DNA of 64,000 nt from Actinobacteria bacterium IMCC25003 (GCA_002284855.1 CP015603.1:1240001-1304000), one strand, 5' to 3'. Counted from the stretch's first letter, positions 44,059-55,648 are shown. The notes: generated from the letters alone by a model not told the origin. Numbers and translations are program-made.

Positions 44059-44451
44059 CTATCGCTTGCCCGCCTTGCGTGCCACTAGACGAGTTGCGGT
44101 CCAATCTTTAGCAACAGCCAACGTTGATGTCTGGCTCAATCCACATGTAGGTGCAGCATCTTGAATATCGCTCGGTTCAACATGGCCATCGCGACCAACC
44201 TTGGGAGTAAGCACCCAGATTGGTCCGGTCTCAGAGAGATAGGTGACTGCATCCATCAATTCATCGACGAGATCACCATCGCGATCGCGGAACCAGAGCA
44301 GCACGGCATCGACAACTTCATTGGTTGAATTTTCGTGGAAATCTGTGGCAACAATCTGCTTAATCTCGGCGCGTAGAGCATCATCACAATCAGGTCCATA
44401 CCCGATTTCGAGGATGAGCTCTCCTTTAGCAAAACCCATGCGCATTGCCAC
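44059..44451 (-). CDS. DUF3052 protein
   Basis: A 130-residue actinobacterial protein with [17 protein letters not shown], a [18 protein letters not shown]-like central helix (here [17 protein letters not shown]) and [21 protein letters not shown]. No function is known. It is conserved between ahpE and aceE in mycobacteria and lies in the same place here. The start may be GTG at 44451 or the ATG 6 nt downstream; the first is given. Confidence 0.85.
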   Translation of the reverse strand: MAMRMGFAKGELILEIGYGPDCDDALRAEIKQIVATDFHENSTNEVVDAVLLWFRDRDGDLVDELMDAVTYLSETGPIWVLTPKVGRDGHVEPSDIQDAAPTCGLSQTSTLAVAKDWTATRLVARKAGKR

Positions 44452-44538
44452 GGGATAAGTCCAACGGATGAGACGGATATTTACAAGGGTTTAACCTGCC
44501 TCACAGCCGATTTTTTTGCGCTCATCCCCCTTTGGCGC

Positions 44539-44544
44539 GAGAAT
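44539..44544 (+). promoter_or_regulatory. Putative -10 element of a leaderless promoter (aceE)
   Basis: GAGAAT, 6 nt before the aceE ATG at 44551. The identical hexamer and spacing precede the DUF4032 gene. Confidence 0.45.
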
Positions 44545-44550
44545 ACGGCT

Positions 44551-47271
44551 ATGACCGAATTCGTTGGATCGCCAGATCAGATAATCGACCAATTAGTAGA
44601 TACAGATCCTTCTGAAACAGCTGAATGGCAGGCGTCCTTCGATGCAGCCCTCACCGCTGCTGGCCCAGTCCGTGCTCGTTACTTGATGTTGTCACTTCTC
44701 AAGCGAGCGCACGAAAAGAAGATTGGTCTTCCTGACCTTCGCACAACGGATTACATCAACACTATTTCTCCAGAGAACGAACCAGCATTCCCAGGCGATG
44801 AAGATATCGAGCGCCGAATTCGCGCAGCAGTTCGTTGGAACGCAGCAATCTTGGTTCACCGAGCACAGCGCCCAGGAATCGGCGTAGGCGGACACATCTC
44901 CACTTACGCATCATCTGCTGCGTTATATGAAGTTGGTTTCAACCACTTCTTCCGCGGACAAGATCACCCAGGTGGCGGAGATCAAATCTTCTTCCAGGGC
45001 CATGCATCTCCAGGTATGTACTCACGTGCATTCCTCGAAGGACGTTTCACTGAAGATCAGCTCGATGGATTCCGTCAGGAACTTTCACATACAGCTGGCG
45101 GATTATCTTCATACCCACACCCACGTTTGATGCCTGACTTCTGGCAATTCCCAACAGTATCTATGGGAATCGGACCACTCAATGCAATTTATCAAGCGCG
45201 CTTTAACCGCTACCTACACAACCGTGGCATCAAGGACACCAGCGATCAGAACGTGTGGGCATTCCTTGGCGATGGTGAAATGGATGAAGTCGATACATTG
45301 GGCGCAATTGGTCTTGCATCTCGCGAGAAGCTCGACAACTTAACTTTCGTCGTTAACTGTAACTTGCAGCGCCTCGATGGCCCTGTGCGCGGTAATGGCA
45401 AGATTATTCAAGAGCTCGAATCAATCTTCGGTGGCGCAGGATGGAATGTCATCAAGGTTGTATGGGGTCGCGGATGGGATCCGCTTCTTGCACAAGACCG
45501 CGAAGGCGCACTTGTTAATTTGATGAACACCACTCTCGATGGTGATTACCAGACATTTAAGGCTGAAAGTGGCGCATTTGTACGCGAACACTTCTTCAAT
45601 AAAGATCCACGCACTGCTGCAATGGTCTCTGGTTGGTCTGATGATCAGATCTGGAACCTCAAGCGCGGTGGCCACGACTATCGCAAGCTTTTTGCTGCCT
45701 ATACAGCTGCAACAGAAAAGAATGGTCGCCCGACAGTTATTTTGGCTAAGACCGTTAAGGGCTGGACACTTGGTTCGCACTTCGAAGCACGTAACTCAAC
45801 GCACCAGATGAAGAAGATGACTCTCGAAGACATCATCGAATTCCGCGATCGCCTTGAGATTCCATTGCCAGATAGCGCTTTGGATAAGTACACACCTTCT
45901 TATTACAGGCTCCCTGCTGATTCTCCAGAGATGAAGTACCTTGAAGAGCGTCGTCGCGAACTCGGTGGATCAATCCCAAGCCGCCGCAAGGTTTCTCGTC
46001 CACTTACACAGCCAGCTGATGAGGCTTACGAATCAGTGCGCCGTGGTTCAGGTCAGCAAGAAGTCGCAACCACAATGGCATTTGTACGTATGTTGAAGGA
46101 TCTCATCAAGGATCCAGGACTCGGCAGCCGCCTTGTTCCGATCATTCCTGATGAAGCTCGCACATTCGGTCTAGATTCGCTATTCCCATCACTGAAAATC
46201 TACTCACCACATGGTCAGCAGTACATGGCAGTCGACCGTGAATTGATGTTGTCCTACAAGGAATCAACATCAGGTGTCATCCTTCACGAAGGTATTAACG
46301 AAGCCGGATCAGTTGCTTCATTTACTGCAGTGGGTTCTTCATACTCCACACATAACGAACCAATGATTCCGATCTACATCTTCTACTCAATGTTTGGATT
46401 CCAGCGCACAGGCGATGCCTTCTGGGCAGCATCTGATCAGTTGGTTCGCGGATTCGTTCTCGGCGCAACAGCAGGTCGCACAACCCTTAACGGCGAAGGT
46501 CTACAGCACGAAGATGGCCATTCACACCTACTTGCTGCAACAAACCCTGCAGTCGTTTCATACGACCCAGCATTTGCTTACGAAGTCGGACATATCTTTA
46601 AAGATGGACTCCGTCGTATGTATGGCGAGAACAGCGAGAATATTTATTACTACATGACCGTTTACAACGAGCCATATATGCAACCTGCAGAACCAGATAA
46701 CTTAGATCTCGAAGGTCTGCTCAAGGGAATCTATCTCTACGCTGGCGCATCTAAGCAGCGCAAGAAGAATGCTCAACTCTTGGCATCAGGTGTCGGCGTT
46801 AACTGGGCTCTTAAGGCGCAGAAACTTCTCGCGGAAGATTGGGGAGTTGCAGCATCTGTGTGGTCAGTAACTTCTTGGAATGAACTCCGTCGCGATGGTC
46901 TCGAAGTAGATCGTCACAACATGCTCAATCCAAAGGATAAGAAGACTGCCTATATCTATGACAAGCTCAAGGGAACTGAAGGTCCAGTCATCGCAGTCTC
47001 TGACTTCATGCGTGCAGTGCAAGACCAGATCTCACCATGGGTCCCAAATGCATTCCACTCACTCGGTACTGATGGCTTCGGTCTTTCAGATACTCGCGGA
47101 GCTCTTCGTCGCCATTTCAAGGTCGATGCAGAATCAATCGTCGTTGCAACTCTTGCAGAGCTTGCTAAAGCAGGAGAAGTAAAGGAATCAGTCGTTCAAG
47201 AAGCTATTGATAAGTATCGCATCTTCGATGTACGTTCAGCAGATGCTGGCAACACTGAAGGTTCAGGTTGA
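44551..47271 (+). CDS. aceE: Pyruvate dehydrogenase E1 component (homodimeric)
   Basis: Decarboxylates pyruvate with thiamine diphosphate and passes the acetyl group to E2 lipoate. At 906 residues it is the single-chain AceE type. Seen: [22 protein letters not shown] near residue 110, [17 protein letters not shown], the ThDP motif [15 protein letters not shown] and [17 protein letters not shown], then GINEAGS and QHEDGHSHL in the C-terminal half. It is divergent from DUF3052/AhpE and overlaps glgE by 4 bases (TTGA). Confidence 0.98.
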   Translation: MTEFVGSPDQIIDQLVDTDPSETAEWQASFDAALTAAGPVRARYLMLSLLKRAHEKKIGLPDLRTTDYINTISPENEPAFPGDEDIERRIRAAVRWNAAILVHRAQRPGIGVGGHISTYASSAALYEVGFNHFFRGQDHPGGGDQIFFQGHASPGMYSRAFLEGRFTEDQLDGFRQELSHTAGGLSSYPHPRLMPDFWQFPTVSMGIGPLNAIYQARFNRYLHNRGIKDTSDQNVWAFLGDGEMDEVDTLGAIGLASREKLDNLTFVVNCNLQRLDGPVRGNGKIIQELESIFGGAGWNVIKVVWGRGWDPLLAQDREGALVNLMNTTLDGDYQTFKAESGAFVREHFFNKDPRTAAMVSGWSDDQIWNLKRGGHDYRKLFAAYTAATEKNGRPTVILAKTVKGWTLGSHFEARNSTHQMKKMTLEDIIEFRDRLEIPLPDSALDKYTPSYYRLPADSPEMKYLEERRRELGGSIPSRRKVSRPLTQPADEAYESVRRGSGQQEVATTMAFVRMLKDLIKDPGLGSRLVPIIPDEARTFGLDSLFPSLKIYSPHGQQYMAVDRELMLSYKESTSGVILHEGINEAGSVASFTAVGSSYSTHNEPMIPIYIFYSMFGFQRTGDAFWAASDQLVRGFVLGATAGRTTLNGEGLQHEDGHSHLLAATNPAVVSYDPAFAYEVGHIFKDGLRRMYGENSENIYYYMTVYNEPYMQPAEPDNLDLEGLLKGIYLYAGASKQRKKNAQLLASGVGVNWALKAQKLLAEDWGVAASVWSVTSWNELRRDGLEVDRHNMLNPKDKKTAYIYDKLKGTEGPVIAVSDFMRAVQDQISPWVPNAFHSLGTDGFGLSDTRGALRRHFKVDAESIVVATLAELAKAGEVKESVVQEAIDKYRIFDVRSADAGNTEGSG

Positions 47272-49232
47272 TCAATAGAATCCCCGTCACCGACATCTCC
47301 CCCACAGTATTTTTTGGGGGAGATTTCGTTCCTGTAAAGGCGATCGCCGGTGAAGAGATTCCAGTAAGTGCAACAATATTTCGCGAAGGGCACGATTTAC
47401 TCGGTGCCGATGTAGTTCTCTATAACGCCCAAGGCAGAGAGCTTTCTCGCTCAGTAATGGCTGAACAGTGGCACGGCGGAGACCGTTATCAAGGCTCTGT
47501 ACGTATTCCAGCGCAGGGTGATTACACATTCACCATCGACTCATATGACCACCCATTTGCTACATGGATTCACGATGCTGAAATCAAGATTCCTGCAGAT
47601 ATCGATGCTGAACTCATGTGCACAATCGGCCGCACTATCTTTGAAGAGAAGTTAGCTGAAGATCCATCTGCCAAGTCAATGCTTACTGCAGCAATCAAGA
47701 TTCTTCGCGATACAACTCTCTCTGCGATGAATCGCTTCTCGCAGACATCGACCGAAGAGATTCGCGCATACTTCACAGCACATCCATTGCGTCGCCTCAC
47801 CACATCAACCGAGCACTACCCAATCCGCGCAGACCACGAACGTGCTCTTGTGGGATCTTGGTATGAATTCTTCCCCCGTAGCGAAGGCGCCAAAGTTGGA
47901 ACAGATGGCACAGTCATCAGCGGAACATTTAAGACTGCAGAGCTTCGTCTGCCTGCAGTTGCAGCCATGGGATTCGACATTCTCTACCTGCCACCAGTTC
48001 ATCCCATCGGAACAAAGTTTCGCAAGGGAAAGAACAACACCCTGACACCTACTGCCAGCGACCCAGGTGTTCCTTGGGCAATCGGCAATAAAGAAGGTGG
48101 CCACGATGCAATTAACCCTGCACTCGGCACGATGTCTGACTTTGAGAACTTCGTAAAGGCTGCAAAGAAGAATGGCCTCGAAGTAGCGATGGACTTTGCT
48201 CTCCAAGCATCTCCTGACCACCCATGGGCCACAGAACATCCTGAATTCTTTACAACGCGTCCCGATGGATCTATTGCATATGCAGAGAATCCTCCGAAGA
48301 AGTATCAAGATATTTATCCGATTAACTTTGATAACGATTACAGCGCAATTGTTGCTGAAACTCTTCGTATCCTTCGTCTCTGGATTAACAAGGGAATCTC
48401 TATCTTCCGCGTAGATAACCCACACACCAAGCCCGTGCACTTCTGGGCTGAAATCATGAAGACTATTCATGCGGAAAGCCCTGATGTCATCTTCCTTGCT
48501 GAAGCATTTACCAAGCCATCGATGATGCATGCGCTCGGAAAGGCTGGCTTCCACCAGTCGTATACATATTTCACATGGCGCACCAGCAAGCAAGAGCTCA
48601 CCGATTACGCCACTGAAGTTTCACAACAGACCAGCGCATTCTTTAGGCCAAACTTCTGGGTCAATACTCCCGACATTCTGCCCTTCCATCTGCAATCAGG
48701 AAATCCTGCAATCTTTGCAATTCGCGCAGCTCTCGCCGCAACGCTGACTCCATCATGGGGAATGTATGCAGGGTATGAACTTTACGAACACCGCCGGTTT
48801 AAAGAGGGCGGCGAGGAGTACATCGACTCCGAAAAGTATGAGATCAAGGTCCGCGACTGGGATGGCGCTACCAAGAAGAAGTTAACGCTGGCTCCCTTTA
48901 TCACTCAACTGAACTCGATTCGCAAGAAGAATGTTGCACTTCAGCGTCTTCGCAATCTTCGGTTCCACACAACTGAGAATGACTCGATCATCGCTTACTC
49001 AAAGCGCGATGGAGATAACCTCATTCTTGTCGTAATCAACCTCGATCCTTCATTTGCACAAGAGACAACCGTGCATTGGAATATGTCAAAACTCGGTCTG
49101 CACAAAGATAACTTTGAGGTAACGGATTTGATTGATGGCGCCTCTTATCACTGGTCAGCACACACCTATGTGCGCCTTGATCCAACAAGGTTGTCAGGCA
49201 AAGTCGTTCACATTGCGCAGGTAAAGCTTTAA
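47268..49232 (+). CDS. glgE: Alpha-1,4-glucan:maltose-1-phosphate maltosyltransferase
   Basis: Extends alpha-1,4-glucans with maltosyl units from maltose 1-phosphate. A 654-residue GH13 protein: N-terminal domain with [17 protein letters not shown], catalytic barrel with [18 protein letters not shown] (nucleophile Asp) and [17 protein letters not shown] (acid Glu), and [17 protein letters not shown], all typical of GlgE. The start TTG overlaps the aceE stop (TTGA), tying glycogen synthesis to the pyruvate dehydrogenase transcript. TreS and Pep2, which would make maltose 1-phosphate, are not here. Confidence 0.95.
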   Translation: MINRIPVTDISPTVFFGGDFVPVKAIAGEEIPVSATIFREGHDLLGADVVLYNAQGRELSRSVMAEQWHGGDRYQGSVRIPAQGDYTFTIDSYDHPFATWIHDAEIKIPADIDAELMCTIGRTIFEEKLAEDPSAKSMLTAAIKILRDTTLSAMNRFSQTSTEEIRAYFTAHPLRRLTTSTEHYPIRADHERALVGSWYEFFPRSEGAKVGTDGTVISGTFKTAELRLPAVAAMGFDILYLPPVHPIGTKFRKGKNNTLTPTASDPGVPWAIGNKEGGHDAINPALGTMSDFENFVKAAKKNGLEVAMDFALQASPDHPWATEHPEFFTTRPDGSIAYAENPPKKYQDIYPINFDNDYSAIVAETLRILRLWINKGISIFRVDNPHTKPVHFWAEIMKTIHAESPDVIFLAEAFTKPSMMHALGKAGFHQSYTYFTWRTSKQELTDYATEVSQQTSAFFRPNFWVNTPDILPFHLQSGNPAIFAIRAALAATLTPSWGMYAGYELYEHRRFKEGGEEYIDSEKYEIKVRDWDGATKKKLTLAPFITQLNSIRKKNVALQRLRNLRFHTTENDSIIAYSKRDGDNLILVVINLDPSFAQETTVHWNMSKLGLHKDNFEVTDLIDGASYHWSAHTYVRLDPTRLSGKVVHIAQVKL

Positions 49233-49235
49233 GAT
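49230..49235 (+). promoter_or_regulatory. Putative -10 element before glgB
   Basis: TAAGAT, 5 nt before the glgB ATG at 49241. It includes the glgE stop codon. One base shorter than the usual spacing. Confidence 0.35.
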
Positions 49236-49240
49236 TACGC

Positions 49241-51178
49241 ATGTCTTTTTTCTCCCGCCTCTTTAAGAGCGGAACATCGGGAGAAGAAAATACTTATCTT
49301 CCTCAAGGTTCATACCTCAACCCCTATTCAACGCTGGGCGAACTCGACTTCCACCTCATCGCCGAAGGTCGCCACGAACGTTTATGGGATGTACTCGGTG
49401 CACACATTAAACGCGAAGCAGATGGAACTCTGCTTGGTACGGCGTTCTCAGTCTGGGCGCCAAATGCGCAAGCTGTAAGCCTTGTGGGCGATCACAACTT
49501 CTGGGATCGCGCGACGCACCCTATGGTGCGCGCTGGTTCCACCGGTATCTGGGAGATATTCATTCCTGATGTTGGACCTAACACATGTTACAAATTTGCA
49601 ATCTGCACCAGCAACGGAAATTGGGTTGATCACGCAGATCCCATGGCGCGTGCAACTGAACATCCACCTCGCACAGCATCTGTTGTCACTGAATCTACTT
49701 ACAACTGGAACGATTCACAGTGGATGGAGAACCGAAAGAGTTACCAACCATGGCGCTCTCCAGTCTCTGTCTATGAAGTCCACGCAGGTTCTTGGCGTCC
49801 AGGTCTTTCGTACTTGCAGATGGCTGAAGAACTTGTTGCCTACGTTCTCGAACAAGGTTTTACCCACGTTGAATTCTTACCGATTACCGAACATCCATAT
49901 TCACCGTCGTGGGGTTATCAAGTTACTTCTTTCTTTGCACCAACATCGCGCTTTGGTTCACCCGATGAATTCCGCTTTCTCGTTGATGCCCTCCACCAAT
50001 CAGGTATCGGAGTCATTCTCGATTGGGTTCCTGCTCACTTTCCTAAAGATGAATGGGCTCTTGCAAAGTTCGATGGCACAGCGCTCTACGAACATGCTGA
50101 TCCACGGTTAGGCGAACACCCTGACTGGGGCACTCTGATCTTCAACTTCGGTCGTAATGAAGTCCGTAACTTCCTCGTCGCTAGCGCTCTCTACTGGCTT
50201 GAAGAGTTCCATATCGATGGCCTGCGCGTTGATGCTGTGGCATCCATGCTCTACCTCGATTACTCACGTAAAGAAGGCGAATGGTTACCCAATAAGTTCG
50301 GTGGCCGCGAGAATCTCGAGGCAGTTCAGCTCCTCCAAGAAGCGACATCAACTGCTTATAAGCACCATCAAGGCATCATGATGATCGCTGAAGAATCAAC
50401 AGCGTGGGGCGGGGTCACCAAAGAGACTTCCGGTGGCGGCCTGGGCTTCGGCTTTAAATGGAATATGGGTTGGATGCACGACACCCTCGAATATCTGCAG
50501 CACGAACCTATTCACCGCATGTATCACCATAATGAAATTACCTTCTCCATCCTCTATGCCTGGTCTGAAAACTTCATGCTTCCGCTTTCACATGATGAAG
50601 TAGTTCACGGCAAAGGATCACTTGTAAATAAATTCCCCGGAGATCGCTGGCAGAAGCTTGCGACTCTTCGCGCGCTCTACGGATTTATGTGGGCGCATCC
50701 AGGAAAGAAGTTGCTCTTCATGGGGCAAGAATTTGCCCAGAATGATGAGTGGAACCAAGAAGCAGGTCTGCAGTGGTACCTCACTGAATTTGCTGAACAT
50801 AACGGGGTGCAAAAGGCGCTAGCTGATATCAATCAGAGTTATAAGGCACTGCCATCTTTGTGGGAGAAAGATATCTTCGCCGATGGATTCCAGTGGATCG
50901 TTGGCGATGACGGAGCAGGCAATACCCTTGCATTTGTTCGCTGGTCCGATAAGGGAATTCCTGTTGTCTGCGTAACTAATTTCTCTCCAGTGCCCCACGA
51001 GCAATACTCGCTACGTTTGCCAGTTTCGGGAGTATGGCGTGAAGTCGTCAATACCGATGACCTGAAATACGGCGGAAGCGGAATTACCAATAGCTCATTT
51101 GCAGTCGATGTCGATACAAACTTATATGCAACGGTACGTATCCCGCCACTTGCAACCGTCTGGTTTGAGCGCGTTTAA
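49241..51178 (+). CDS. glgB: 1,4-alpha-glucan branching enzyme
   Basis: Adds alpha-1,6 branches to glycogen-like glucan. A 645-residue GH13_9 enzyme: CBM48 region with [21 protein letters not shown], then [27 protein letters not shown], catalytic [18 protein letters not shown] (nucleophile Asp), [10 protein letters not shown] (acid Glu) and [15 protein letters not shown]. It follows glgE by 8 bp; GlgE plus GlgB form the glucan-building half of the GlgE pathway. It overlaps the convergent MFS gene by 4 bp. Confidence 0.97.
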   Translation: MSFFSRLFKSGTSGEENTYLPQGSYLNPYSTLGELDFHLIAEGRHERLWDVLGAHIKREADGTLLGTAFSVWAPNAQAVSLVGDHNFWDRATHPMVRAGSTGIWEIFIPDVGPNTCYKFAICTSNGNWVDHADPMARATEHPPRTASVVTESTYNWNDSQWMENRKSYQPWRSPVSVYEVHAGSWRPGLSYLQMAEELVAYVLEQGFTHVEFLPITEHPYSPSWGYQVTSFFAPTSRFGSPDEFRFLVDALHQSGIGVILDWVPAHFPKDEWALAKFDGTALYEHADPRLGEHPDWGTLIFNFGRNEVRNFLVASALYWLEEFHIDGLRVDAVASMLYLDYSRKEGEWLPNKFGGRENLEAVQLLQEATSTAYKHHQGIMMIAEESTAWGGVTKETSGGGLGFGFKWNMGWMHDTLEYLQHEPIHRMYHHNEITFSILYAWSENFMLPLSHDEVVHGKGSLVNKFPGDRWQKLATLRALYGFMWAHPGKKLLFMGQEFAQNDEWNQEAGLQWYLTEFAEHNGVQKALADINQSYKALPSLWEKDIFADGFQWIVGDDGAGNTLAFVRWSDKGIPVVCVTNFSPVPHEQYSLRLPVSGVWREVVNTDDLKYGGSGITNSSFAVDVDTNLYATVRIPPLATVWFERV

Positions 51179-52380
51179 ACTTTAGACTTTGAATCTGCTT
51201 TGAGTGAGTTGACGAAGAAGACCGTTGCAAGCATCATTACGGTCGGAATCATCATCGCAAGTGCAATCGATCCTGTGAACTGAATCGTCCACGCCACAAT
51301 CCACTTGATTCCAAAGAGAAGTACGTTGTTTACGACTCCAAATTGGCCTACAACCACAGCGCTTGGCTGTGATGAGCGACGGTTAGCGGCTGCGAAGAAT
51401 GCAGGTCCGGCAAAGGATGAACCAAGGCCCGCGATAGCAAATGCCACGATGAAAAGGCTATAGGACCACCACTTCAGCGATGCTGGCATAACTGTCGCGA
51501 TGATAATAAGAGAACCAAAACCAAGGCCAGCTAAGAGCGCAGCGCGCTTGACCAAGAGATCGATTGGATTTCTCTCTTGTAAGCGATGAACCAAAAGTCG
51601 ACCCACAATCATCATCGCAGTAAAGATAATGAATGGCGCTGTGCTCAAGCCACCTGAAACATCGAGTCGATCTTTGGTAAAGATTGTTCCCCAGTCACCG
51701 AGTGCAAATTCAAGATAGACAACACATGCCATACCAAGGCTTACTGGCCAATCGATTCGGAAACCGGTGAATATCTGCTTGATTGAGTAATCGCTCTCGG
51801 AATCTGTATTGGATTCAAGAAGAACTGACTTCAACCGAATAACAATTGCAATCATTGAGATTGCAAGTAATGCACAGAGAACATCGATATGAGTAATGAG
51901 GCCCACTCGGCCAACCAAGAACCCTGAAACAATCGCAGTTGTCAGAGATCCCGCACTCCAGTATCCAGCGGTGCTGGTGATGAGATTGATCTTGCTACGT
52001 TCTAAGAAGTGGAATCCCTGGCTATTGAGACAGACATGTACGGCAGTAATTCCAAAGCCAAAGAGAATATTGAGAATCAAGAAGATAAAGCTCGATTGAA
52101 CATGAACGAGTAGTCCAAGTGAGCTAAAGAGAAGTCCGATAGATATCACCGTCACTCTGAATGCGCCGAAGCGATGGATGATGTGGCCAACGGTGAGGAG
52201 ACCAAAGAATGCACCGATAGAACCAGTACTCATCAGCGAACCAAATGCGCCGTTCTGTAATCCAAGGTGCGCCTTTACTTCAGGAAAGCGTGGCACCCAC
52301 GCCATGATGCCAAAGCCAAAGAGGAAGAAGAGAGTGTGGAGAAGTCTCTGCTCTAGTGAATGATCAAGGTCTTGCGCCAT
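51175..52380 (-). CDS. MFS transporter
   Basis: A 401-residue major facilitator with 12 helices. Features include [21 protein letters not shown] after helix 1 and a short FGAFRV loop; the layout is that of sugar- or fucose-type MFS carriers (YbjJ-like). Substrate unknown. Its ATG overlaps the stop of the thioredoxin-like gene by one base (TAATG), so it belongs to the DUF4032-Trx-MFS unit. Confidence 0.85.
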   Translation of the reverse strand: MAQDLDHSLEQRLLHTLFFLFGFGIMAWVPRFPEVKAHLGLQNGAFGSLMSTGSIGAFFGLLTVGHIIHRFGAFRVTVISIGLLFSSLGLLVHVQSSFIFLILNILFGFGITAVHVCLNSQGFHFLERSKINLITSTAGYWSAGSLTTAIVSGFLVGRVGLITHIDVLCALLAISMIAIVIRLKSVLLESNTDSESDYSIKQIFTGFRIDWPVSLGMACVVYLEFALGDWGTIFTKDRLDVSGGLSTAPFIIFTAMMIVGRLLVHRLQERNPIDLLVKRAALLAGLGFGSLIIIATVMPASLKWWSYSLFIVAFAIAGLGSSFAGPAFFAAANRRSSQPSAVVVGQFGVVNNVLLFGIKWIVAWTIQFTGSIALAMMIPTVMMLATVFFVNSLKADSKSKV

Positions 52381-53240
52381 TAGAACAGGGCATTCGCAAG
52401 CTGAGTACGGGCCTTCATGACGCGTGGATCTGCTGGATCTACAAGTGCAAAGAGTTCGAGAAGGCGATCTTTAATGCGCTTCTGCTCATCACCATCGAAG
52501 AGAACTAGTAGACGAAGAAGACGGTCGAATGCTGGCTCGAGATATCCGCTCATAACTTCAACATCTGCACATTGAATCTGGAGATCAATATCGTCCGGGC
52601 TCTTGATGGCATCTTCCATAATCTTGGCAGCATCGAGGCCGTGTGTGCGAGCAAGAAGTTGCACCTGAGCAAGACCTAACTTCGCATATGAATCGTTTGG
52701 CTTACGAGCAATCAAGCGCTTGTAAGCAGCTTCGGCAGTTGCGTAATCACCTTGATCGAGCGCAGCTAGCGCTTCATCTTCTTCAGGCTCTGTCGCTTCA
52801 ACTGGCTCTTCGCCAATTCCTTGTTGCGCTGCAAGTGTAAGAATTTTGTTCAGCACTTCGCGAAGCTGTGCCTCGCTCAAAGGCTGTTCGAGGAATGGAA
52901 CTGCTTGTCCCCCGATAAATACAACACCGAATGGAATTGTCCTCACTTGTAGCGCCTGAGCGACGGCTACTTCTTGATCGGCGTTGACGTGAGCAAGTAC
53001 CCACTTACCTTCATCTTGACCTTCGAGCTTTCCAAAGGTGCGAAGTAGCTCAACTGATTCTGCAGATCGTGGTGACCAACAGAGAACTACGACAGGCTTT
53101 GTCTGAGATAACGGAAGAACTTCAGCCTGTAAATTGAGTGGTGTAACTTCAATTCCTGGAAGTGGAGAAGTTGTATCAGGTGCTGGCTTTCCAAGTGAGC
53201 TGAGATCGACAGCTTGTGAAAAGTTTGGCGGCAAACTCAT
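52380..53240 (-). CDS. Thioredoxin-like/TPR protein (CnoX/YbbN-like)
   Basis: A 286-residue protein: thioredoxin fold at about 25-145, then TPR-like helices. The active site reads CWSPRS, with Cys54 but Pro at the second Cys position; the cis-Pro loop VRTIPFGVVF is kept. The fold and lack of CxxC match YbbN/CnoX chaperedoxins, which act as holdases and pass clients to chaperonins. A homologue lies near glgB/glgE in mycobacteria. GAGGAAG precedes the ATG. Confidence 0.88.
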   Translation of the reverse strand: MSLPPNFSQAVDLSSLGKPAPDTTSPLPGIEVTPLNLQAEVLPLSQTKPVVVLCWSPRSAESVELLRTFGKLEGQDEGKWVLAHVNADQEVAVAQALQVRTIPFGVVFIGGQAVPFLEQPLSEAQLREVLNKILTLAAQQGIGEEPVEATEPEEDEALAALDQGDYATAEAAYKRLIARKPNDSYAKLGLAQVQLLARTHGLDAAKIMEDAIKSPDDIDLQIQCADVEVMSGYLEPAFDRLLRLLVLFDGDEQKRIKDRLLELFALVDPADPRVMKARTQLANALF

Positions 53241-53252
53241 GACACTTCCTCG

Positions 53253-54500
53253 CTATTGCATCACGCCATCTACACGTACATCGACTCCAGAGTCGCGACG
53301 GAATGGCAAAACTTGAGTTACATAGGACTTCGCGGCAAACTCTAGTCCAACATCGTGGCCTGCGCGTTCGCTCAAATACCAGCGGTGTTCAAGGGCTTCA
53401 TGGAAAAATTGAGCACGTTCAATACGTCCTTCAAGTTCCGGTGGAATCAGATTTACAGTCGGATGGAAAACTTCATCAAGCCAACGCTTTGCTGAATCAT
53501 GCATCGGTGGCTTCGGAGATTTTTCACGGCCTCTGAATCGATCAAAGGATGCGAGCAATCGCTTTGCCTGAAGTTCTTCCGTTTCAAGTCCCATCAACTC
53601 ACGTAATCGGTTCTTGTGATACCCCGCGGCCACAAGCTTTGGCTGGAAGACAAGTTTTCCGGCGTTCTCGCCTTCTTCCATGGATACAGAAACTTCTTCA
53701 ACAGCGAAGCCAAGGTCATGTAATTGGCGCATCGCTCTTTCGACAGCATGGCGATCAGTGGGATCGAGTACCTGTCGATCTTTCAGCGCAGACCACAGAC
53801 GGTGGTAGCGCTTAATCAGCGCGGTACTTGCACGGATTGGATCCATGCCCGGATAGAGAACTCCTGAGAGTTGTAGGTCCTCTAGCTCTGCCGCAACGTT
53901 GAAGTGCGCAATTTCAAGATCATGTTCGCGCTGACCTGCCGTGAGCGACTTTTGGAATTCTCCCGTTTCAGCATCGACGAGATAGGCGGCATACCCTTCA
54001 GCGTCACGACGGAAGAGAGTATTCGAGAGCGAGCAGTCGCCCCACCAGAAGCCAAGCAAGTGAAGTCGCACCAGAAGAAGTGCAAGAGCATTTGCCATCA
54101 GCGTGACATCTTCAGCGGTAACTGTCTTATCACTGAGTACGACACGATATGGAAGTGAGTAAGGCAAAAATCGAGTAACAAGTGCGCAAGGAAGTTCTTC
54201 ACCATCTTTATCAGTCCGACCTTCAATCACAGCAATTGATTGCACGCTTGGAGAATCGAGCTGAGTAAGTTCGCGCAAGATTTTGTACTCGCGATTGGCG
54301 AACTCAGAGACAGTCTCTTTCACTGCATAGACTTCAGATTCAGGGTCATCAGTTGAGCGCACTAAGCGCACGATGTGGCGCGAAATACCGCGCTTTTCAG
54401 CGAGCATTGGGTCTTCCGGCCACTCCTCAAGAGGGACGTTCCAAGGCAGGCCAGTTACAGCTGCGATTTCCTCGCCTAGTCCTGTAATCCGTAACGCCAT
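53253..54500 (-). CDS. DUF4032 kinase-fold protein
   Basis: A 415-residue actinobacterial protein with a protein-kinase-like N-terminal part: VYAVKETVSEFANREYKIL (Lys and Glu), VTRFLPYSLPYR hinge, LHLLGFWWGDCSLSNTLFRRDA (catalytic-loop-like with D and N) and YLVDAETGE (DxE in place of DFG). A C-terminal DUF4032 region follows. Substrate unknown. First gene of the unit that continues with the Trx-like and MFS genes; ATG 6 nt after GAGAAT. Confidence 0.85.
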   Translation of the reverse strand: MALRITGLGEEIAAVTGLPWNVPLEEWPEDPMLAEKRGISRHIVRLVRSTDDPESEVYAVKETVSEFANREYKILRELTQLDSPSVQSIAVIEGRTDKDGEELPCALVTRFLPYSLPYRVVLSDKTVTAEDVTLMANALALLLVRLHLLGFWWGDCSLSNTLFRRDAEGYAAYLVDAETGEFQKSLTAGQREHDLEIAHFNVAAELEDLQLSGVLYPGMDPIRASTALIKRYHRLWSALKDRQVLDPTDRHAVERAMRQLHDLGFAVEEVSVSMEEGENAGKLVFQPKLVAAGYHKNRLRELMGLETEELQAKRLLASFDRFRGREKSPKPPMHDSAKRWLDEVFHPTVNLIPPELEGRIERAQFFHEALEHRWYLSERAGHDVGLEFAAKSYVTQVLPFRRDSGVDVRVDGVMQ

Positions 54501-54506
54501 GGTCTT

Positions 54507-54512
54507 ATTCTC
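54507..54512 (-). promoter_or_regulatory. Putative -10 element of a leaderless promoter (DUF4032 gene)
   Basis: GAGAAT on the minus strand, 6 nt before the ATG at 54500. Only 9 bp from the opposing AI-2E -10. Confidence 0.45.
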
Positions 54513-54521
54513 TCGTACCTT

Positions 54522-54527
54522 TACAAT
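54522..54527 (+). promoter_or_regulatory. Putative -10 element of a leaderless promoter (AI-2E family gene)
   Basis: TACAAT, 5 nt before the ATG at 54533. The -35 would fall on the start of the divergent DUF4032 gene. Confidence 0.5.
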
Positions 54528-54532
54528 AAAGC

Positions 54533-55648
54533 ATGGCCATTTCAGACCGCATCAAGAGAAAACCAAAAGAATCACCCGTTATTCCTGATTTTGGTGCAGC
54601 AGGTGCACCCATTGATCGCGGACATCCCTTCTATTTTGGATTTGTCGCAACTATCGGAGCTCTCAGCGCCTTTGTTCTGATGCGTGCATTGGCAAGTGCC
54701 TCTGGAGTATTTGTCTTAATTCTCGTCGCTCTCTTTTTAGCAACTGGCCTCAACCCTGCCGTTGAAGCAATTCGTAAACGAGGCCTCTCTCGATCTGGGG
54801 CCGTTGCAGTTATCTTTGTGGCGGTAATCCTCTTCGTCGGGCTCTTTGCTGCTCTTGTAGTTCCTCCACTTGTAACTCAGGGAACTCACCTCATCCAGAC
54901 GGCTCCTGCTCTACTCGAAAACCTGAAAAACAACACAACGATTGCAAACCTCAATGACCACTACGGGCTTATCGATACCCTGCAGAAGAAATTAGCGTCA
55001 GTAACTTCTGATGGAACCTTACTCATCACCGCCTTCGGTGGTGTTATCGGCGTTGGTAAGAGCGTTCTCTCTGGAACATTTACCGCGCTGACAATTATTG
55101 TTTTAACCCTCTACTTCATCACCTCACTGCCCCAGGCAACAGAGCTTGGACTCAAGTTAGTTCCAGCCTCACGTAGGCCACGTATTGCAGCTCTTACCGA
55201 AGCAATCATTGCCCGCGTCGGCGCCTTTGTCGGCAGCCAGATTCTTGTCTCTTTCTTTGCAGCAATATTCATGACTCTTCTCGCCTTTATTTTGGGTCTC
55301 CCATCTCCCATTGCAATCGGAATCATCATCTTTATCTGTGGACTTGTTCCATTAATCGGCCATTTCATAGGAACAGCGATCTACACAATTATCGCTCTCA
55401 CGCAATCGGTCACTATCGGTGTTGCTGCATTTATCGGTTATGTCGTTTACGTGCAGGTTGAGAATTACATCATTACGCCAAAAATTATGAAGCGCACCCT
55501 CGCAGTTCCTGGTGCAGTCACTATTATTTCAGCGCTGATTGGCACTTCTCTTCTGGGGCTTGTTGGTGGATTACTGGCAGTACCTGTCGCAGCTTCCATC
55601 ATTTTGATTTTGGAGGAAGTTGTCTTTCCTCGCGCAGAAAAGTCTTAA
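54533..55648 (+). CDS. AI-2E family (PerM-like) membrane protein
   Basis: A 371-residue polytopic protein of the AI-2E exporter/PerM family with about eight helices: LILVALFLATGLNPAVEAIRKRGL in the first pair, VPPLVTQGTHLIQ in the long loop, and the conserved GLPSPIAIGIIIFICGLVPLIGHFIG plus YVQVENYIITPKIMKRTLAVPG near the C-terminus. Members include a Na+/H+ antiporter and a proposed AI-2 exporter; the role here is unknown. It overlaps the convergent hydrolase by 4 bp. Confidence 0.9.
   Translation: MAISDRIKRKPKESPVIPDFGAAGAPIDRGHPFYFGFVATIGALSAFVLMRALASASGVFVLILVALFLATGLNPAVEAIRKRGLSRSGAVAVIFVAVILFVGLFAALVVPPLVTQGTHLIQTAPALLENLKNNTTIANLNDHYGLIDTLQKKLASVTSDGTLLITAFGGVIGVGKSVLSGTFTALTIIVLTLYFITSLPQATELGLKLVPASRRPRIAALTEAIIARVGAFVGSQILVSFFAAIFMTLLAFILGLPSPIAIGIIIFICGLVPLIGHFIGTAIYTIIALTQSVTIGVAAFIGYVVYVQVENYIITPKIMKRTLAVPGAVTIISALIGTSLLGLVGGLLAVPVAASIILILEEVVFPRAEKS

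Noticed and set aside
47805-48593. 262-codon open frame on the minus strand inside glgE
   Set aside because: It lies wholly antisense to a well-conserved enzyme, with no start signal and a Cys-rich, unlikely composition.
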